DNA of 64,000 nucleotides from Ascidiaceihabitans sp029251465 (GTDB taxonomy: Bacteria > Pseudomonadota > Alphaproteobacteria > Rhodobacterales > Rhodobacteraceae): contig NZ_CP170633.1 in assembly GCF_042932805.1 (NCBI RefSeq), positions 2,046,001-2,110,000 of the forward strand, read 5' to 3'. Numbering within the stretch: position 1 is the first letter of the stretch; each line of letters opens with the position of its first letter. The notes under the pieces were generated by a model. The model saw only the letters and a program-made list of their open reading frames with translations. It was not told the origin of the DNA and searched no databases. Shown piece after piece: positions 9,004 through 16,544 of this stretch. Made by a program: the position numbers and the translations under genes.

Positions 9004-10040
9004 GCTTGATCGAAGCCTTCATTGATCAATCCGAAACCTGCACCCGCATGGGGTCCCCCCTGATGGGCCGGATCTTGGGGATTTTGGCGCAAGATTGGGA
9101 CGTAAACACCGCCCTCGGCCAAGCCATGGCCGCCTACACCGGTGACGTTGGCCCTGTCGGTCATTCGCTGCCGTTGCGCATTGGTGCGGGCCTGCACGCG
9201 CTGGTTTTGACGCGGGCCTGCGCCGAATTGATCGCCGCCTACCCGCCCAACGACGTTGATGACGCGCCCCTGCGCGCCGCGATCAAAACAGCGCTTCGCG
9301 ATCACGAACCCTTTCTGCTTGAGTGGACCAAAAGCCCGCCTCAAACCAACGAAGTGCGCCGCTCTGGCGCGCTGATTGCCGGTGCACATGTGGCCCTGTC
9401 GCATTTTGACAAGCCGCTGGTGATCTCGGAACTCGGGGCCAGTGGTGGATTAAATCTGATGTGGGACCAGTTCGCCTTGCGCATCGCCGGCACGGTGTTT
9501 GGACCTGCGAATGCAGCGTTAGAATTGACCCCCGATTGGGACGGCCCCCTGCCCCCGCATGCGACGGCGCAAGTGTTATCGCGCGCCGGTGTCGATCTGA
9601 ACCCGCTTGATCCGACAAATGCCGACGACCTGTTGCGCCTCACGGCCTACCTGTGGGCGGATCAACCGCACCGTTTGGCGCTGACCACCGCTGCGGCCGC
9701 CGCGATGACCACCAAGGTCAAACAAGGTGACGCAATTGACTGGCTCGAAACACGCTTGGAAAACCCCACGCAGGGGCATTTGCACCTGATCCAGCACACG
9801 GTTGCGTGGCAGTATTTCCCGGCTGAGGCCCAAGCCCGTGGCACCAAATTGATCGAGGCCGCAGGGGTCAAAGCCACCTCTGATACCCCGCTTGCCTGGT
9901 TGTCGATGGAAACCGATGGCGACAAAACCGGAGCCGTCGGGGCCGCCCTGCGCCTGCGTCTGTGGCCCGGCGATATCGACCTGCACCTTGGGCGCGCCGA
10001 TTTCCACGGCCGCTGGGTCAACTGGACCCATTCTATCTAA
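9000..10040 (+). CDS. DUF2332 family protein
   Basis: A 346-residue soluble protein of the DUF2332 family, common in Alpha- and Actinobacteria and without an assigned activity. The segment LVISELGASGGLNLMWDQF near residues 140-158 resembles the SAM-binding loop of class I methyltransferases, and the C-terminal half has the alternating strand/helix pattern of a Rossmann fold. A methyltransferase is a possibility, not a conclusion. It is translationally coupled to pth by a four-base overlap. Confidence 0.75.
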   Translation: MSLIEAFIDQSETCTRMGSPLMGRILGILAQDWDVNTALGQAMAAYTGDVGPVGHSLPLRIGAGLHALVLTRACAELIAAYPPNDVDDAPLRAAIKTALRDHEPFLLEWTKSPPQTNEVRRSGALIAGAHVALSHFDKPLVISELGASGGLNLMWDQFALRIAGTVFGPANAALELTPDWDGPLPPHATAQVLSRAGVDLNPLDPTNADDLLRLTAYLWADQPHRLALTTAAAAAMTTKVKQGDAIDWLETRLENPTQGHLHLIQHTVAWQYFPAEAQARGTKLIEAAGVKATSDTPLAWLSMETDGDKTGAVGAALRLRLWPGDIDLHLGRADFHGRWVNWTHSI

Positions 10041-10102
10041 CGCAAGGTTGCCTTTGCACTTTGCCCATCCCCATGCCTAACTGACGATCAAAGGAGACTT
10101 TC

Positions 10103-11275
10103 ATGCGCAAGATTTTCAAATGGGTGGGCCGGGTTTTACTGGTTCTGGTATTGGCCGCCGTCGCCGTAGGCCTCTGGAAACGCGAAGAAATCACCCGCCT
10201 GCTTGCCGTGAATTCACTGTTTGATGCAGACAAGATCGTCTCGAACTTTTCCAACATGAACGCAGCCTTTTTGAACGTCGAATTGCCACGTGGCGACGGG
10301 CCGGTTTCGCCCCTGCCCAAAGGCGTGAACATGCAAATGCCCGCCGCCTATGACGCTTGGGTGACGGGGCGCGCGGTGACCTCGACGCTGGTCCTGAAAG
10401 ACGGCGAAATCCTGCACGAGGCCTACTACCAAGGCACCTCGGAAAACGACCGGCGCATCAGCTGGTCTGTCGCCAAAAGTTACCTTTCGGCCCTGTTCGG
10501 CATCCTTGTGGACGAAGGCGCGATCGCCTCGCTTGACGATCCAGCAACCAAATACGCCCCTGCGTTAAAGGGTGGCGCATACGACGCATCCACCGTGCGC
10601 AACGTGTTGCAAATGTCCAGCGGCATCACCTTTGATGAGGACTATCTGGACTACGATTCGGACATCAACCGCATGGGCCGCGTGCTGGCGTTGGGCGGCA
10701 AAATGGACGATTTCGCGTCGGGTCTGACCGAAACTTACGCGCCTGCTGGGCAGGAATGGAACTACACCTCGATCGACACCCACGTCGTTGGCATGATCGC
10801 GCGCGGCGCAACGGGGCGGTCCATTCCTGACCTGATGACGGAAAAATTGATCTCGAAACTCGGGTTAGAACAGTCGCCCTACTACCTGACGGACGGCGTT
10901 GGCGTTGCGTTTGTTTTGGGCGGTTTGAACGTCACCACCCGTGACTATGCGCGGTTCGGGCAGATGATTTTGCAAGATGGCAATTACAACGGCCAGCAAA
11001 TCGTGCCTGCCGCTTGGGTCGCCGAATCCACAACGCCAAGCGCTAAAACCGAGGCCGGGGAATTCGCCTACGGCTATCAATGGTGGGTGCCCGTGGGCGC
11101 GGTTGCTGGCGATGAATTCATGGGCCGCGGCATCTATGGGCAGTACGTTTACATCGACAAATCGGCAGGCGTCGTGATCGTCACAACCGGGGCCGACAAA
11201 CAATTCCGCGATGACGGAGTGTCCGATCAACACATTGATATGTTTCGCCAAATCACCGCAGCAGCCAAAGGATAA
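10103..11275 (+). CDS. membrane-anchored serine hydrolase, beta-lactamase class C fold
   Basis: The 390-residue protein begins with one hydrophobic segment (residues 9-24) that would anchor or export it to the periplasm. The SxxK nucleophile motif is SVAK at 122-125, and a Tyr-centred second motif appears as NYTS in the middle of the protein. The fold is that of class C beta-lactamases, DD-peptidases and esterases. Without a clear KTG motif the activity (esterase, amide hydrolase) cannot be decided. AAAGGAG precedes the start, and the DUF2237 gene follows after three bases. Confidence 0.82.
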   Translation: MRKIFKWVGRVLLVLVLAAVAVGLWKREEITRLLAVNSLFDADKIVSNFSNMNAAFLNVELPRGDGPVSPLPKGVNMQMPAAYDAWVTGRAVTSTLVLKDGEILHEAYYQGTSENDRRISWSVAKSYLSALFGILVDEGAIASLDDPATKYAPALKGGAYDASTVRNVLQMSSGITFDEDYLDYDSDINRMGRVLALGGKMDDFASGLTETYAPAGQEWNYTSIDTHVVGMIARGATGRSIPDLMTEKLISKLGLEQSPYYLTDGVGVAFVLGGLNVTTRDYARFGQMILQDGNYNGQQIVPAAWVAESTTPSAKTEAGEFAYGYQWWVPVGAVAGDEFMGRGIYGQYVYIDKSAGVVIVTTGADKQFRDDGVSDQHIDMFRQITAAAKG

Positions 11276-11278
11276 ATC

Positions 11279-11647
11279 ATGGAACCCGATGACAGCATCA
11301 ACGTGTTAGGCGGCCCATTGGCGATCTGCGGCACCGACCCCGTCACCGGATTTTTCCGCGACGGCCACTGCAATACATGCGCCGCAGACGCAGGCAGCCA
11401 CACGGTCTGCGCGGTGATGACAGCCGAATTCCTCGCCCTGTCCAAATACCTCGGCAACGACCTGTCCACCCCTCAACCCGCCTACGGATTTGCAGGCCTC
11501 AAGGCAGGTGATCCGTGGTGCCTGTGCGCGGGCCGTTTTTTGCAGGCCCACGACGAAGGCGCCGCCCCAAGAGTGCATTTAGAAGCGACGCATAAACGCG
11601 CGCTTGAGATTGTGCCGTTGGAGGTTTTGCAGATCTATGGGGTCTGA
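11279..11647 (+). CDS. DUF2237 family protein
   Basis: A 122-residue cytosolic protein of the DUF2237 family. The conserved N-terminal GxPLxxCGxxPxTGFxRDGxC pattern is clear and the protein carries seven or more cysteines, including CNTC and CLCAGR elements. Its function is unknown. It starts three bases after the serine hydrolase stop, so the two form an operon. The last residues (EVLQIYGV) match the family's usual end. Confidence 0.82.
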   Translation: MEPDDSINVLGGPLAICGTDPVTGFFRDGHCNTCAADAGSHTVCAVMTAEFLALSKYLGNDLSTPQPAYGFAGLKAGDPWCLCAGRFLQAHDEGAAPRVHLEATHKRALEIVPLEVLQIYGV

Positions 11648-11692
11648 AGAAAAAAATAAGTAAAAATCTCTATTTTCGAGGATACCCTCTTG

Positions 11693-12052
11693 TCAGCGAA
11701 ACAGGTGTTCACGTCCATATTCGTCAGGATTATAAACAACACCGATGTTTGCTTCTTGATAATCAATCATTTTGAAAGAAAGGTTTTCGATCTCGGATAA
11801 ATCCCCGAATTTGATGCGTAGCTTTGCAGCACCCAATCGAGCCACCGGAATGAGCCGCATGCAAAATCTTTTCAAACGGACTTCTTCACCAAGCTCCAAG
11901 TCGTCTTCCAAAAATGCTTTCTCTAGATGGGAAAAGTTCACACCCATTTCTGTCAATGAGGTTTTGAAAATTTTCGTTTCGACACCGATATTTTCGGCGA
12001 CTCTGCTCAAAAATTTCGAGCTTGTTCGGTATTTCGCAAAAAATTTTAACAC
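11693..12052 (-). CDS. hypothetical protein in an AT-rich stretch
   Basis: The 119-residue product is rich in Lys, Glu, Phe and Ile, has no signal peptide or membrane segment, and belongs to no family I recognise. By hand count bases 11701-12060 are about 40 percent GC, far below the neighbouring trpB, so this is likely a recent arrival. A competing frame on the plus strand (11772-12068) has a less protein-like composition. The gene sits between the DUF2237 gene and trpB, convergent to the former. Confidence 0.5.
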   Translation of the reverse strand: MLKFFAKYRTSSKFLSRVAENIGVETKIFKTSLTEMGVNFSHLEKAFLEDDLELGEEVRLKRFCMRLIPVARLGAAKLRIKFGDLSEIENLSFKMIDYQEANIGVVYNPDEYGREHLFR

Positions 12053-12084
12053 AGATTTTCCACACTAGATCCCAGAATTCTACC

Positions 12085-13314
12085 TCAGGCAAACTCACCC
12101 ATCTCGAAATTCAGCGCCTTAGCCACGGTAAAGATATCCTTATCCCCGCGCCCACACATGTTCATGCAAATGATGTGATCGGCGGGCAATTCCGGCGCAA
12201 TCTTCATCACGTGGGCCAGTGCGTGCGATGGTTCCAGCGCCGGAATGATGCCTTCAAGCGTGCAGCACAATTGGAACGCCTCAAGCGCCTCAACATCCGT
12301 GATCGACACATACTGCGCGCGGCCAATATCGTGTAACCACGAGTGTTCGGGGCCGATACCGGGGTAATCGAGACCAGCGGAAATCGAATACCCTTCGAGG
12401 ATCTGACCGTCGTCATCTTGCAACAAATACGTGCGGTTGCCGTGCAGAACGCCGGGGCGCCCGCCGGTCAGGGATGCGCAATGCTCCATCTTGGCGTTCA
12501 CGCCTTTGCCGCCAGCCTCGACCCCGATAATGTTGACCTCTTTGTCATCCAAAAACGGGAAAAACAGGCCCATCGCGTTTGATCCACCACCAATGGCAGC
12601 GATCAGCGTGTCAGGGAAACGGCCCTCGGCAAGCATCATCTGATCGCGAACTTCTTTGCCGATGATCGACTGGAAATCACGGACCATCGCCGGATACGGG
12701 TGTGGCCCCGCGACCGTGCCGATGCAATAAAACGTGTCGCGCACATTGGTTACCCAGTCGCGCAGCGCATCATTCATCGCGTCCTTCAGCGTGCCACGGC
12801 CCGAGGTGACGGGAATAACTTCGGCCCCCAGCAGGCGCATGCGGAATACGTTTGGCGCTTGGCGCTCAACATCATGCGCGCCCATGTAAACCACGCATTT
12901 CAAACCAAACTTTGCACAAACCGTCGCCGTCGCAACGCCGTGCTGGCCTGCGCCCGTTTCGGCAATAATGCGGGTTTTGCCCATGCGGCGTGCCAGAATG
13001 ATCTGGCCCAGAACGTTGTTAATCTTGTGCGCGCCGGTGTGGTTCAGCTCGTCACGCTTCATGTAAATCTTGGCGCCGCCCAAGTGTTCGGTCAGGCGTT
13101 CGCAGTGATACAAAGGCGACGGGCGGCCCACATAGTTGGTCCACAGATCGTTCATCTCGGCCCAGAAACTGTCGTCGGTCTTGGCCTTTTCGTATTCGGC
13201 CTCGAGGCTCAGGATCAGCGGCATCAAGGTTTCAGAGACGAACCGTCCGCCAAAGTCGCCAAAGCGCCCCTGTTCGTCAGGTCCGGTCATGAATGAGTTG
13301 AATAGATCGTTCAT
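12085..13314 (-). CDS. trpB: tryptophan synthase beta subunit
   Basis: It makes L-tryptophan from indole and serine with PLP. The 409-residue product has the N-terminal GRFGDFGGRFV motif, the PLP lysine Lys97 in HTGAHKINN, the phosphate-binding GGGSNAMG loop and the C-terminal MCGRGDKD segment. The start at 13314 (MNDLFNSF) is chosen over an upstream in-frame codon at 13353, which adds 13 unrelated residues. It is the last gene of ihfB-lapA-trpF-exported protein-trpB, while its partner trpA lies 10 kb away. Confidence 0.97.
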   Translation of the reverse strand: MNDLFNSFMTGPDEQGRFGDFGGRFVSETLMPLILSLEAEYEKAKTDDSFWAEMNDLWTNYVGRPSPLYHCERLTEHLGGAKIYMKRDELNHTGAHKINNVLGQIILARRMGKTRIIAETGAGQHGVATATVCAKFGLKCVVYMGAHDVERQAPNVFRMRLLGAEVIPVTSGRGTLKDAMNDALRDWVTNVRDTFYCIGTVAGPHPYPAMVRDFQSIIGKEVRDQMMLAEGRFPDTLIAAIGGGSNAMGLFFPFLDDKEVNIIGVEAGGKGVNAKMEHCASLTGGRPGVLHGNRTYLLQDDDGQILEGYSISAGLDYPGIGPEHSWLHDIGRAQYVSITDVEALEAFQLCCTLEGIIPALEPSHALAHVMKIAPELPADHIICMNMCGRGDKDIFTVAKALNFEMGEFA

Positions 13315-13392
13315 TGCAGTGCTCCAAATCGCGTTACTGTGGATGTAGCGCAAGGGGCGTGACGGGTAAAGCGGGCTGATGTCGCGGGGGGC

Positions 13393-13728
13393 CTATAGAT
13401 CGGGGCAAATCACTTTTGTCAGCGCGCCGTAGCATTGCATCGGATCGCCGCCGCCAAAGCTGACGGTGATGTTTGAATACAAAACCTTGTCTTCGATTTT
13501 GACCGAAACCAGCGATTTGGCAAAGCTGGCACAGGCGCTGCGCCCCAGTTTGCAGGCGTTGAAAATCAACTGGATCGTCGGGTCCTGACTGTCGCTGGTG
13601 TCCAGATTGTCGATCGAATTCAGCAACTGCGTTTCGATTTCGGCGTCGACGTCCGCGCGGCTGGGATTGGTCACGACCATGGCGACGGCCAAACCGGCAA
13701 GCAGCAGCAAAATAATCAAGAATTTCAT
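13393..13728 (-). CDS. small exported or membrane-anchored protein, DUF4359-like
   Basis: The 111-residue product has a hydrophobic N-terminus (residues 2-18) followed by VVTNPSRADVDAEIETQL, a layout like the DUF4359 family (an anchor followed by TNP). The mature part has four cysteines that could form disulfides in the periplasm. Its start codon overlaps the trpF stop by four bases, and trpB starts about 80 bases after its end. It is therefore probably co-transcribed with the trp genes although no link with tryptophan synthesis is evident. Confidence 0.65.
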   Translation of the reverse strand: MKFLIILLLLAGLAVAMVVTNPSRADVDAEIETQLLNSIDNLDTSDSQDPTIQLIFNACKLGRSACASFAKSLVSVKIEDKVLYSNITVSFGGGDPMQCYGALTKVICPDL

Positions 13729-14375
13729 GTGATTCCCTTTGCCGCATCCGTAAAGGCGCGGATCAATTTGGCGTCTTTGATCCCCGGCGCGCTTTCCACG
13801 CCAGAACTGACATCAACCTGCCGCGCCCCGGTCATTTTGACGGCTTGGCCGACGTTGTCAGGGGTCAGCCCCCCCGCCAGCATCCACGGTTTGGTCCAGT
13901 AGCGACCAGCGATCAGACGCCAGTCAAAGGCCAGACCATTGCCACCGGGCAAATCCGCGTTTTTAGGGGGCTTGGCATCGACCAAGATCTGATCGGCGAC
14001 ATTCATGTAGGCATCAAGGGCGGCCAGATCGCTGGCATCCGCCACGCCAACCGCCTTCATCACGGGCAAGCCATAGCGGGATTTGACCTCAGCGACGCGC
14101 TCGGGGGATTCGCTGCCGTGCAACTGCAACATGTCCAGCGGCACCTGCGCAGTTAACGCATCCAGAAACGCGTCATCCGCATTCACGACCAGCGCGACTT
14201 TGGCCAGGCCAATCGGGGCCAGCAACGCCAAAGCCGCGGCGGCGTCAAACGTCACATTGCGCGGGGATTTTGGGAAAAACACGAGGCCACAGTACGCAGC
14301 ACCCGCGGCCACAACCGCGTCCACGTCCGCAGGCTGCGTCAGACCGCAGATTTTGACAGCGACATGTGCAGACAT
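13725..14375 (-). CDS. trpF: phosphoribosylanthranilate isomerase
   Basis: A 216-residue TIM-barrel enzyme of the tryptophan pathway. The catalytic cysteine lies in KICGLTQPADV near residues 8-18, the catalytic aspartate in LVDAKPP, and the phosphate-binding end is LAGGLTPDNV followed by VDVSSGVES. It overlaps the downstream small exported protein gene by four bases and follows lapA after a short gap. Confidence 0.96.
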   Translation of the reverse strand: MSAHVAVKICGLTQPADVDAVVAAGAAYCGLVFFPKSPRNVTFDAAAALALLAPIGLAKVALVVNADDAFLDALTAQVPLDMLQLHGSESPERVAEVKSRYGLPVMKAVGVADASDLAALDAYMNVADQILVDAKPPKNADLPGGNGLAFDWRLIAGRYWTKPWMLAGGLTPDNVGQAVKMTGARQVDVSSGVESAPGIKDAKLIRAFTDAAKGIT

Positions 14376-14383
14376 TGGTTGGC

Positions 14384-14734
14384 TCAGCTTGCCTTGTCCA
14401 GAATGGCCAACACGTCGTCGCCACCTGATGCGTCTGTGCCCTTCAGGCGGGCCACTTCGCGTTCCAGTTTACGCACGTTGCGCCCGGCTTTGTTCGCCTC
14501 AGCGCGTACGCCATGTTCGCGGAACCATTCCCAGACGAAACCAACCAAAAGACCGGCAACAAGACCGCCAAAGATGACGACAAACAGCGGCAGATTGATC
14601 GACGGGTTGACGGCAAACATGCCCGCCACTTCGTCCGGCAGCACCTTTAGGGTCACGATCGACCGATTTGCCAAAGCAACAGCAATCAGCGCAATCGCGA
14701 AGACCGCGATGCAAACATAGCGAATGTAGCGCAT
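14384..14734 (-). CDS. lapA: LapA-domain inner-membrane protein
   Basis: A 116-residue protein with two transmembrane helices (about residues 5-24 and 48-70) and a cytosolic coiled-coil tail (REHGVRAEANKAGRNVRKLEREVARLKG), the layout of LapA/DUF1049 proteins that help regulate lipopolysaccharide assembly in Enterobacteria. The ATG abuts the ihfB stop codon. The ihfB-lapA-trpF order is common in Rhodobacterales. The name is by family resemblance; no lapB is present in the window. Confidence 0.8.
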   Translation of the reverse strand: MRYIRYVCIAVFAIALIAVALANRSIVTLKVLPDEVAGMFAVNPSINLPLFVVIFGGLVAGLLVGFVWEWFREHGVRAEANKAGRNVRKLEREVARLKGTDASGGDDVLAILDKAS

Positions 14735-15019
14735 TCAGGCTTTCCCGTTCAGACGGTCACGCAGCAGCTTGCCGGTTTTGAAAAACGGCACGTGCTTTTC
14801 TTCGACGCTGACAGTTTCGCCAGTGCGCGGGTTGCGCCCCACACGGGCGTCACGCTGTTTGACAGAAAACGCACCGAAGCCACGCAGCTCGACCCGATCA
14901 CCGCGCGCCATGGCCGCCGTCACCTCATCAAAGATGGTGTTCACAATACGCTCCACGTCGCGTTGATACAGATGTGGGTTCTCGTCAGCGATTTTCTGGA
15001 TCAGTTCAGACCGGATCAT
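14735..15019 (-). CDS. ihfB: integration host factor beta subunit
   Basis: A 94-residue DNA-bending HU/IHF protein: MIRSELIQKIADENPHLY start, the GRNPRTGE beta-arm near residues 60-67 with the intercalating proline, and a VPFFKTGKLLRDRLN C-terminus. The in-frame extension to 15106 is not family-like, so the ATG at 15019 is taken. In most proteobacteria ihfB follows rpsA directly; here a divergent Hint-domain gene stands between them. Confidence 0.95.
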   Translation of the reverse strand: MIRSELIQKIADENPHLYQRDVERIVNTIFDEVTAAMARGDRVELRGFGAFSVKQRDARVGRNPRTGETVSVEEKHVPFFKTGKLLRDRLNGKA

Positions 15020-15402
15020 AAGGTGTCCCCCCGGAGCATAAATTAAGTGTGTTCTTAAAAGAGTATAAGCAGCTTTCGCGTTTGCGTGAATAGAGCGATA
15101 CGACAAAGGGCGGTTTTTTACGGGTTAAATCAGTGGTTTCCCGCCGATCCAAGTGTCATTTTTCGAATTCATCCGACATTGGGCTCGGATACCGTCACTG
15201 CACGCGCGTTGATTCGGCCCGCTTGGTTCGACAAAACAGCGTGAAAATCGGCCAAAATTCCGCCAACACATTCCGCCAACATATTGCGTCAACTTAGCGG
15301 CAAAAATTGTCCGCGCTGCACGCAGGCACCTTAGTTGGAACAAACTGGTGCCCAAGTTTTCGACGATCCGTAAATCTTAACTATTTGTGTGAAACCGCCG
15401 TT
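15020..15402. promoter_or_regulatory. 383-base divergent promoter region of ihfB and the Hint-domain gene
   Basis: No gene is apparent. It must hold the ihfB promoter (AT-richer stretch near 15040-15070) and that of the Hint-domain gene. The only visible structure is a short tandem repeat at 15257-15295, listed separately. Confidence 0.5.
15257..15295. repeat. three tandem 13-base units
   Basis: The unit ATTCCGCCAACAC is followed by ATTCCGCCAACAT (12 of 13 identical) and a degenerate ATTGCGTCAACTT. The three units are directly adjacent, upstream of the Hint-domain gene. They could be a protein-binding array or a replication slip. Confidence 0.55.
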
Positions 15403-16452
15403 ATGCCCATTCAAACTGTCTATACGCTTGGTGCCTCGCAGGTCACCGTGTCGAACGGCAGAAGCCTGTCGGGTCTCACCCAAGGGTCTGGTGTGCATCT
15501 TGCAAATCAGACGATCACGCTGAACTCGGCCAACTGGGAAGCCGTCGATATCGACGAAACCTCGGACGCCAATTTCACCGACAGTCAGGGTGCCACGCAG
15601 AAATTCGTCGGCGGGCAAACACTGGACGGCATAACCTATGCCACCACGCGCCCGGTCGAGGCCGAGTATTCCTTTGTCGTGTCTGACCCCTCGGGCAATC
15701 TTTATACTTTGGTCGCGTTTAACATCAACCAAACCGGCAGCTCGTCGCCCGCATACGGCACAGTCGAAGCGCTGGCATTTGTCGGTGGCGTCGCAGGGTT
15801 TCCGCCCATCGGTGTGCCGCTAAGCGTTGTTTCAACAGCAGAATCCCCGTCGATTCCCTATGCCGATCTGGCAACCCCCGCTTGCTTTACCGCAGGCTCG
15901 TTCATCGAGACCGATCTTGGCCCCGTCCGGATCGAAGACCTTGCCGAAGGCGATCTGGTGCACACCCAAGACCAAGGCTTGCAGCCGGTCTTGGGGATCA
16001 AACGTAGCTTTTTGGCAGCAGCGGCCGTGCGCACAGACCCTAAAATGCGCCCCGTTTTGGTCAAACGTGGTGCGCTTGGCCCCGACAGCCCCAACCGAGA
16101 CATGTACCTGTCGCCCCAGCATCGGGTGTTGATCACTGGCTACAAAGCCGAGCTGTATTTTGGGTCGCCCGAAATTTTGGTGCCGATTTGCAAGCTGTTG
16201 AACGACAGCACAATCATCAGCTGCCATCAGCTGCGCGAAGTCACGTATTTTCACATCCTGCTCGATGCTCATGCAATCGTTTTTGTCGATGGCTGCGCCA
16301 GCGAAAGCTATTTTCTAAAAGGCGACGATGCGCAAACCTGCGCCACTGGCCGTGAAGTGCTCGAGATTTTTGCAGATCAGATCGACACAGGTTTTGCCGG
16401 TCACATCGCGGCGCGCCCCTGTTTCTCGGACAAACGCGTCGCGCTTTTGTGA
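15403..16452 (+). CDS. Hint-domain (hedgehog/intein-type) protein
   Basis: A 349-residue protein whose C-terminal half is a Hint_2-type domain: CFTAGSFIETDLGPVRIEDLAEGD begins near residue 164, followed by LSPQHRVLITG, the conserved block with the splicing histidine. The N-terminal 160 residues are Thr/Ser/Gly-rich and beta-like without a Sec signal, as in the secreted Hint proteins abundant in Rhodobacteraceae. The cysteine nucleophile is present, so autocleavage is conceivable. The start at 15403 is chosen over 15307 because the family begins near MPIQTVYTLGA. It interrupts the usual rpsA-ihfB neighbourhood. Confidence 0.82.
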   Translation: MPIQTVYTLGASQVTVSNGRSLSGLTQGSGVHLANQTITLNSANWEAVDIDETSDANFTDSQGATQKFVGGQTLDGITYATTRPVEAEYSFVVSDPSGNLYTLVAFNINQTGSSSPAYGTVEALAFVGGVAGFPPIGVPLSVVSTAESPSIPYADLATPACFTAGSFIETDLGPVRIEDLAEGDLVHTQDQGLQPVLGIKRSFLAAAAVRTDPKMRPVLVKRGALGPDSPNRDMYLSPQHRVLITGYKAELYFGSPEILVPICKLLNDSTIISCHQLREVTYFHILLDAHAIVFVDGCASESYFLKGDDAQTCATGREVLEIFADQIDTGFAGHIAARPCFSDKRVALL

Positions 16453-16485
16453 CCGCAGACACCGGCCCCCTACCACATCGCTAAA

Positions 16486-16521
16486 CAAAAAAAGGCCCCG
16501 CAGTTTCCTGCGAGGCCCAAA
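16486..16521 (-). terminator. intrinsic terminator after rpsA
   Basis: Read on the minus strand, GGCCTCGCAGG-AAA-CTGCGGGGCC forms a stem with one bulge, followed by a run of seven T. It stands just past the rpsA stop and opposite the end of the Hint-domain gene. Confidence 0.8.
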
Positions 16522-16544
16522 ATCGTTGACTGGGTAACCAGTGC

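Noticed and set aside
11772..12068. A plus-strand frame opposite the AT-rich orphan gene
   Set aside because: The minus-strand product has a more natural amino acid mix; this one lacks a ribosome binding site and is Ser/Asn/Lys-rich. It cannot be fully excluded.
15257..15295. Considered as a CRISPR remnant or origin iterons
   Set aside because: Units are adjacent without spacers, only 13 bases long and three in number; no cas or replication initiator gene is near.
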